DNA from: Pseudomonadota bacterium
GTDB taxonomy: Bacteria; Myxococcota; Polyangia; Polyangiales; Polyangiaceae
Direction: 5' to 3'
Length of the DNA: 7,485 bases
Assembly: GCA_023419055.1 (NCBI GenBank)
Contig: JAEZYO010000254.1
Span: forward strand, 1 to 7,485
The position numbers were made by a program, and so were the translations under genes. A model generated the notes under the pieces. That model saw only the letters and a program-made list of their open reading frames with translations. It had not been told where the DNA came from and did no database searches. Every line of letters starts with the position of its first letter. Position 1 is the stretch's first letter. Shown here one piece after another: positions 6,287 through 7,485 of this stretch.

Positions 6287-6859
6287 TCAGTGGGAGCTCC
6301 GGCGCGCGAGGAACGCCGCGAGCTCTGCCTCCACGTCGTAAACGTGATCCGCCTCCACCTCGAGCTCGCGCAGCGCACGCGCGAGCTCGAAGACGTAAGT
6401 CCGGTTGAGCCCGCTCGGGCCGCTGCGCTCGGCTATCTGCGCGGCGATCTCGACGAGCGGCGCGTCGCCGAGGAAATGCGGATTCGCGGGATCGGCCCAG
6501 TAAGTGAACGCGCCGACGGCTTCTCCACCCTCGCGGATGAGCCGCACCGGGTGCCTCACGAAGCCTGCGCGCTCTCGAAAATCGAGCTCGGCGAGGATGC
6601 TCTCGGCGTGCTCGGGCATGAGTCGATAGGCGACACCGACGCAACTCTCGCCGATCGCGGACACGAGCGTCACGACTCGCCCCGGCGCGTCAGGTGTGCC
6701 GCGATGATCCGGTGATCCTTGCCAGAATCGCCGCGCGTAGCCGTGCAGCGTGGCCCGCGCCGACTCGGCCGCAGCGAAGCCGGGTCGAAAGATCAGCGAG
6801 CCGTAAGCGAATATCCAAAATGACTGGGGTTGAATCTGGAACCGGTCCCTGAAGTGCAT
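6287..6859 (-). CDS. ChaC-type gamma-glutamylcyclotransferase
   Basis: A 190-aa cytoplasmic enzyme of the ChaC family, which cleaves glutathione to 5-oxoproline and Cys-Gly. The sequence shows the nucleotide-sized binding loop YGSLIFRP (19-26), the ChaC signature FWQGSPDHRGTP (45-56) with PGRVVTL (59-65), GVAYRL (75-80), LDFRE (92-96) carrying the likely catalytic Glu96, and NRTYVFELARAL (152-163). The QGSxDHRGTPxxPGRVVTL string is specific to ChaC rather than to the broader cyclotransferase fold. Length fits a compact ChaC. The ATG at 6859 gives a normal distance (about 18 residues) to the YGSL loop, but no ribosome binding site is seen. It reads toward the amidotransferase gene, another enzyme family acting on gamma-glutamyl bonds, and diverges from an exported-protein gene. 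Despite the name, ChaC and the ChaN-like gene nearby are unrelated proteins. Confidence 0.95.
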   Translation of the reverse strand: MHFRDRFQIQPQSFWIFAYGSLIFRPGFAAAESARATLHGYARRFWQGSPDHRGTPDAPGRVVTLVSAIGESCVGVAYRLMPEHAESILAELDFRERAGFVRHPVRLIREGGEAVGAFTYWADPANPHFLGDAPLVEIAAQIAERSGPSGLNRTYVFELARALRELEVEADHVYDVEAELAAFLARRSSH

Positions 6860-6957
6860 CGCATCCGCGCTCGTCGCGGCTCGCAGCGCCGTTCAAGAGC
6901 CGTCGCTCTCGAGCCTCGGAGCGACGCGAATGCGCCGTAATTTCCCTGCGGTGAGGC

Positions 6958-6967
6958 GATAATTAAA
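6958..6967. promoter_or_regulatory. AT-rich island, candidate -10 element(s)
   Basis: GATAATTAAA is the most AT-rich stretch near either start codon and matches a -10 hexamer on both strands (GATAAT plus; TTTAAT minus). It lies about 100 bases upstream of the ChaC-type start and about 190 upstream of the exported-protein start. The minus-strand reading has a partial -35 (CTGACC, four of six) with a 15-base spacer. Both readings are suggestive only. Confidence 0.25.
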
Positions 6968-7020
6968 CCTTCTCGTTGCACAGGTCAGGCAGCCGAGGGA
7001 GCGCCGCGTCAAGCACGTAT

Positions 7021-7031
7021 GGAACTGTTCC
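7021..7031. repeat. Short perfect palindrome GGAAC-T-GTTCC
   Basis: Five-base arms around a single T lie 125 bases upstream of the exported-protein start. This symmetry suits a dimeric regulator, but the site is short and no regulator gene is adjacent on this side. It could be chance. Confidence 0.3.
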
Positions 7032-7155
7032 CACATTTGTCTTCACCCGACGCTGTGCAGCTGGTAATAGAACGCCCCAAGGCTGTGTCGCAAGCTTCGC
7101 TCCGGGCCGAGAGTACACCGGGCGTCCCCACGGCGTCACACCCTCGGATACTATC

Positions 7156-7485
7156 ATGCGCCTAAGACTACCCCTCATCTCTGCCGTGTTCGCCCTGCTC
7201 CCGGTCACCGCGCTGGCCCAGGAGCCCGTCAACCAGGAAGACAACGCGGCACCGGCCGACAAGCCTGCCGAACCGGCTGCCGCCGAGGCCCCCGCGGCCC
7301 CCGCCGCCGAGGCCCCCGCGGCGACGACCGAAACCGAGGCGGCTGCCACGGTCGGCGTGGGCGCAACCGCAGAGGCAAGCACTGAGGGCTCGGCGGACAC
7401 CAAAGTCTCGGCCACTCGTTCGGTCGCCACGCGCAGCGGCCCCGAGAAGGAGGGGAGCTCCGAGTGGAAGTTCGACTATCACGGC
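7156..7485 (+). CDS. Exported protein with Ala/Pro-rich linker, partial (possible outer-membrane porin)
   Basis: The frame is open from the ATG at 7156 to the last base, giving the first 110 residues of a longer protein. Residues 1-21 form a clear Sec signal peptide: basic MRLR, a hydrophobic core, and ALA before Gln22 as the signal peptidase I site. Residues 22 to about 98 are low complexity, rich in Ala, Pro, Glu and Thr, including the near-repeat AAEAPAAP/AAEAPAAT. The ordered part seems to begin at SEWKFDYHG, an aromatic start reminiscent of the first strand of porin-like barrels with a WKFDYHGY-type opening, but that is recollection plus inference. The frame is open upstream to a TAA at 6964 without another ATG or GTG, and the signal peptide fixes the start. 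No ribosome binding site is seen. The gene diverges from the ChaC-type gene. Confidence 0.8.
   Translation, partial: MRLRLPLISAVFALLPVTALAQEPVNQEDNAAPADKPAEPAAAEAPAAPAAEAPAATTETEAAATVGVGATAEASTEGSADTKVSATRSVATRSGPEKEGSSEWKFDYHG
7279..7321 (+). repeat. 19-bp direct repeat, 24-bp period, inside the exported-protein linker
   Basis: The 19-base word starting GCCGCCGAGGCC and ending CCCGCGG occurs at 7279-7297 and 7303-7321. The period of 24 bases is exactly eight codons and encodes AAEAPAAP followed by AAEAPAAT. Being in frame and perfect at the DNA level, it looks like a recent slippage duplication in the linker. Confidence 0.75.

Larger units (their letters stand above)
6860..7155. other. Divergent intergenic region with possible promoters
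   Basis: This 296-base region lies between the ChaC-type gene (minus) and the exported-protein gene (plus), so it should hold promoters for both. An AT-rich island at 6958-6967 reads GATAAT on the plus strand (6958-6963, five of six matches to TATAAT) and TTTAAT on the minus strand (6967-6962, also five of six). For the minus strand a CTGACC lies 15 bases upstream of it, a shorter spacing than ideal. A palindrome, GGAAC-T-GTTCC, is at 7021-7031. TTCACC (7042-7047) and TAATAG (7065-7070) are 17 bases apart, but match the consensus weakly. No small gene or RNA is recognised. Confidence 0.4.

Noticed and set aside
4225..6859. A cha operon, suggested by ChaN-like and ChaC-like names close together
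   Set aside because: The shared prefix is only nomenclature. The genes are on opposite strands, separated by another gene, and the proteins are unrelated.
7147..7158. Leaderless promoter (GATACT just before the ATG at 7156)
   Set aside because: The hexamer matches only four of six positions, no -35 lies at the right distance, and the start site would fall inside the start codon.
6963..7482. Minus-strand open frames (6963-7430 and 7168-7482) that are Ala/Ser/Val or Gly/Arg-rich
   Set aside because: They are the complement of the plus-strand low-complexity linker, whose frame has a proper signal peptide.

Overview
The window is very GC-rich by eye, with strong G/C third-position bias, long spurious open frames opposite every gene, and few clear Shine-Dalgarno sequences. 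Together with a HelD-like ATPase, a ChaN-type lipoprotein and a secreted Ala/Pro-rich protein, this suggests the chromosome of a GC-rich Gram-negative bacterium. A Myxococcota (Polyangia-type) member is my best guess, but this is inference and not shown by any marker gene. I see no rRNA, tRNA, CRISPR array, insertion sequence or phage gene.

Layout. (1) 1-38: a short direct repeat of 20-bp period at the left edge. (2) 39-1670, minus strand: a TetR-family repressor gene followed by a zinc-dependent alcohol dehydrogenase gene, probably one transcript. (3) 1671-1786: the divergent promoter region, with a perfect 16-bp palindrome plus a third half-site, the best candidate operator for the TetR protein. 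(4) 1787-5178, plus strand: a HelD-like superfamily I ATPase gene whose stop codon overlaps the GTG start of a ChaN/TIKI-type lipoprotein gene (GTGA overlap). (5) 5188-6039, minus strand: a class II glutamine amidotransferase of the YafJ type, convergent with the lipoprotein gene and only 9 bp from it. (6) 6287-6859, minus strand: a ChaC-type gamma-glutamylcyclotransferase, upstream of the amidotransferase. (7) 6860-7155: a divergent intergenic region with an AT-rich island and a short palindrome. (8) 7156 to the right edge, plus strand: the N-terminus of an exported protein with signal peptide and Ala/Pro/Glu-rich linker, cut by the window end.

How the genes may work together. The TetR protein probably controls its own gene and the alcohol dehydrogenase, and because of the shared promoter region perhaps also the ATPase-lipoprotein operon. 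The cyclotransferase and amidotransferase both belong to families that can act on gamma-glutamyl amide bonds (ChaC and Dug3 in glutathione degradation), so they may form a small gamma-glutamyl or glutathione turnover pair. I did not find a clearly novel multi-gene system. The most useful leads are the three-half-site operator, the coupled HelD-like/ChaN pair, the ChaC plus amidotransferase pair, and the three-cysteine cluster in the amidotransferase.
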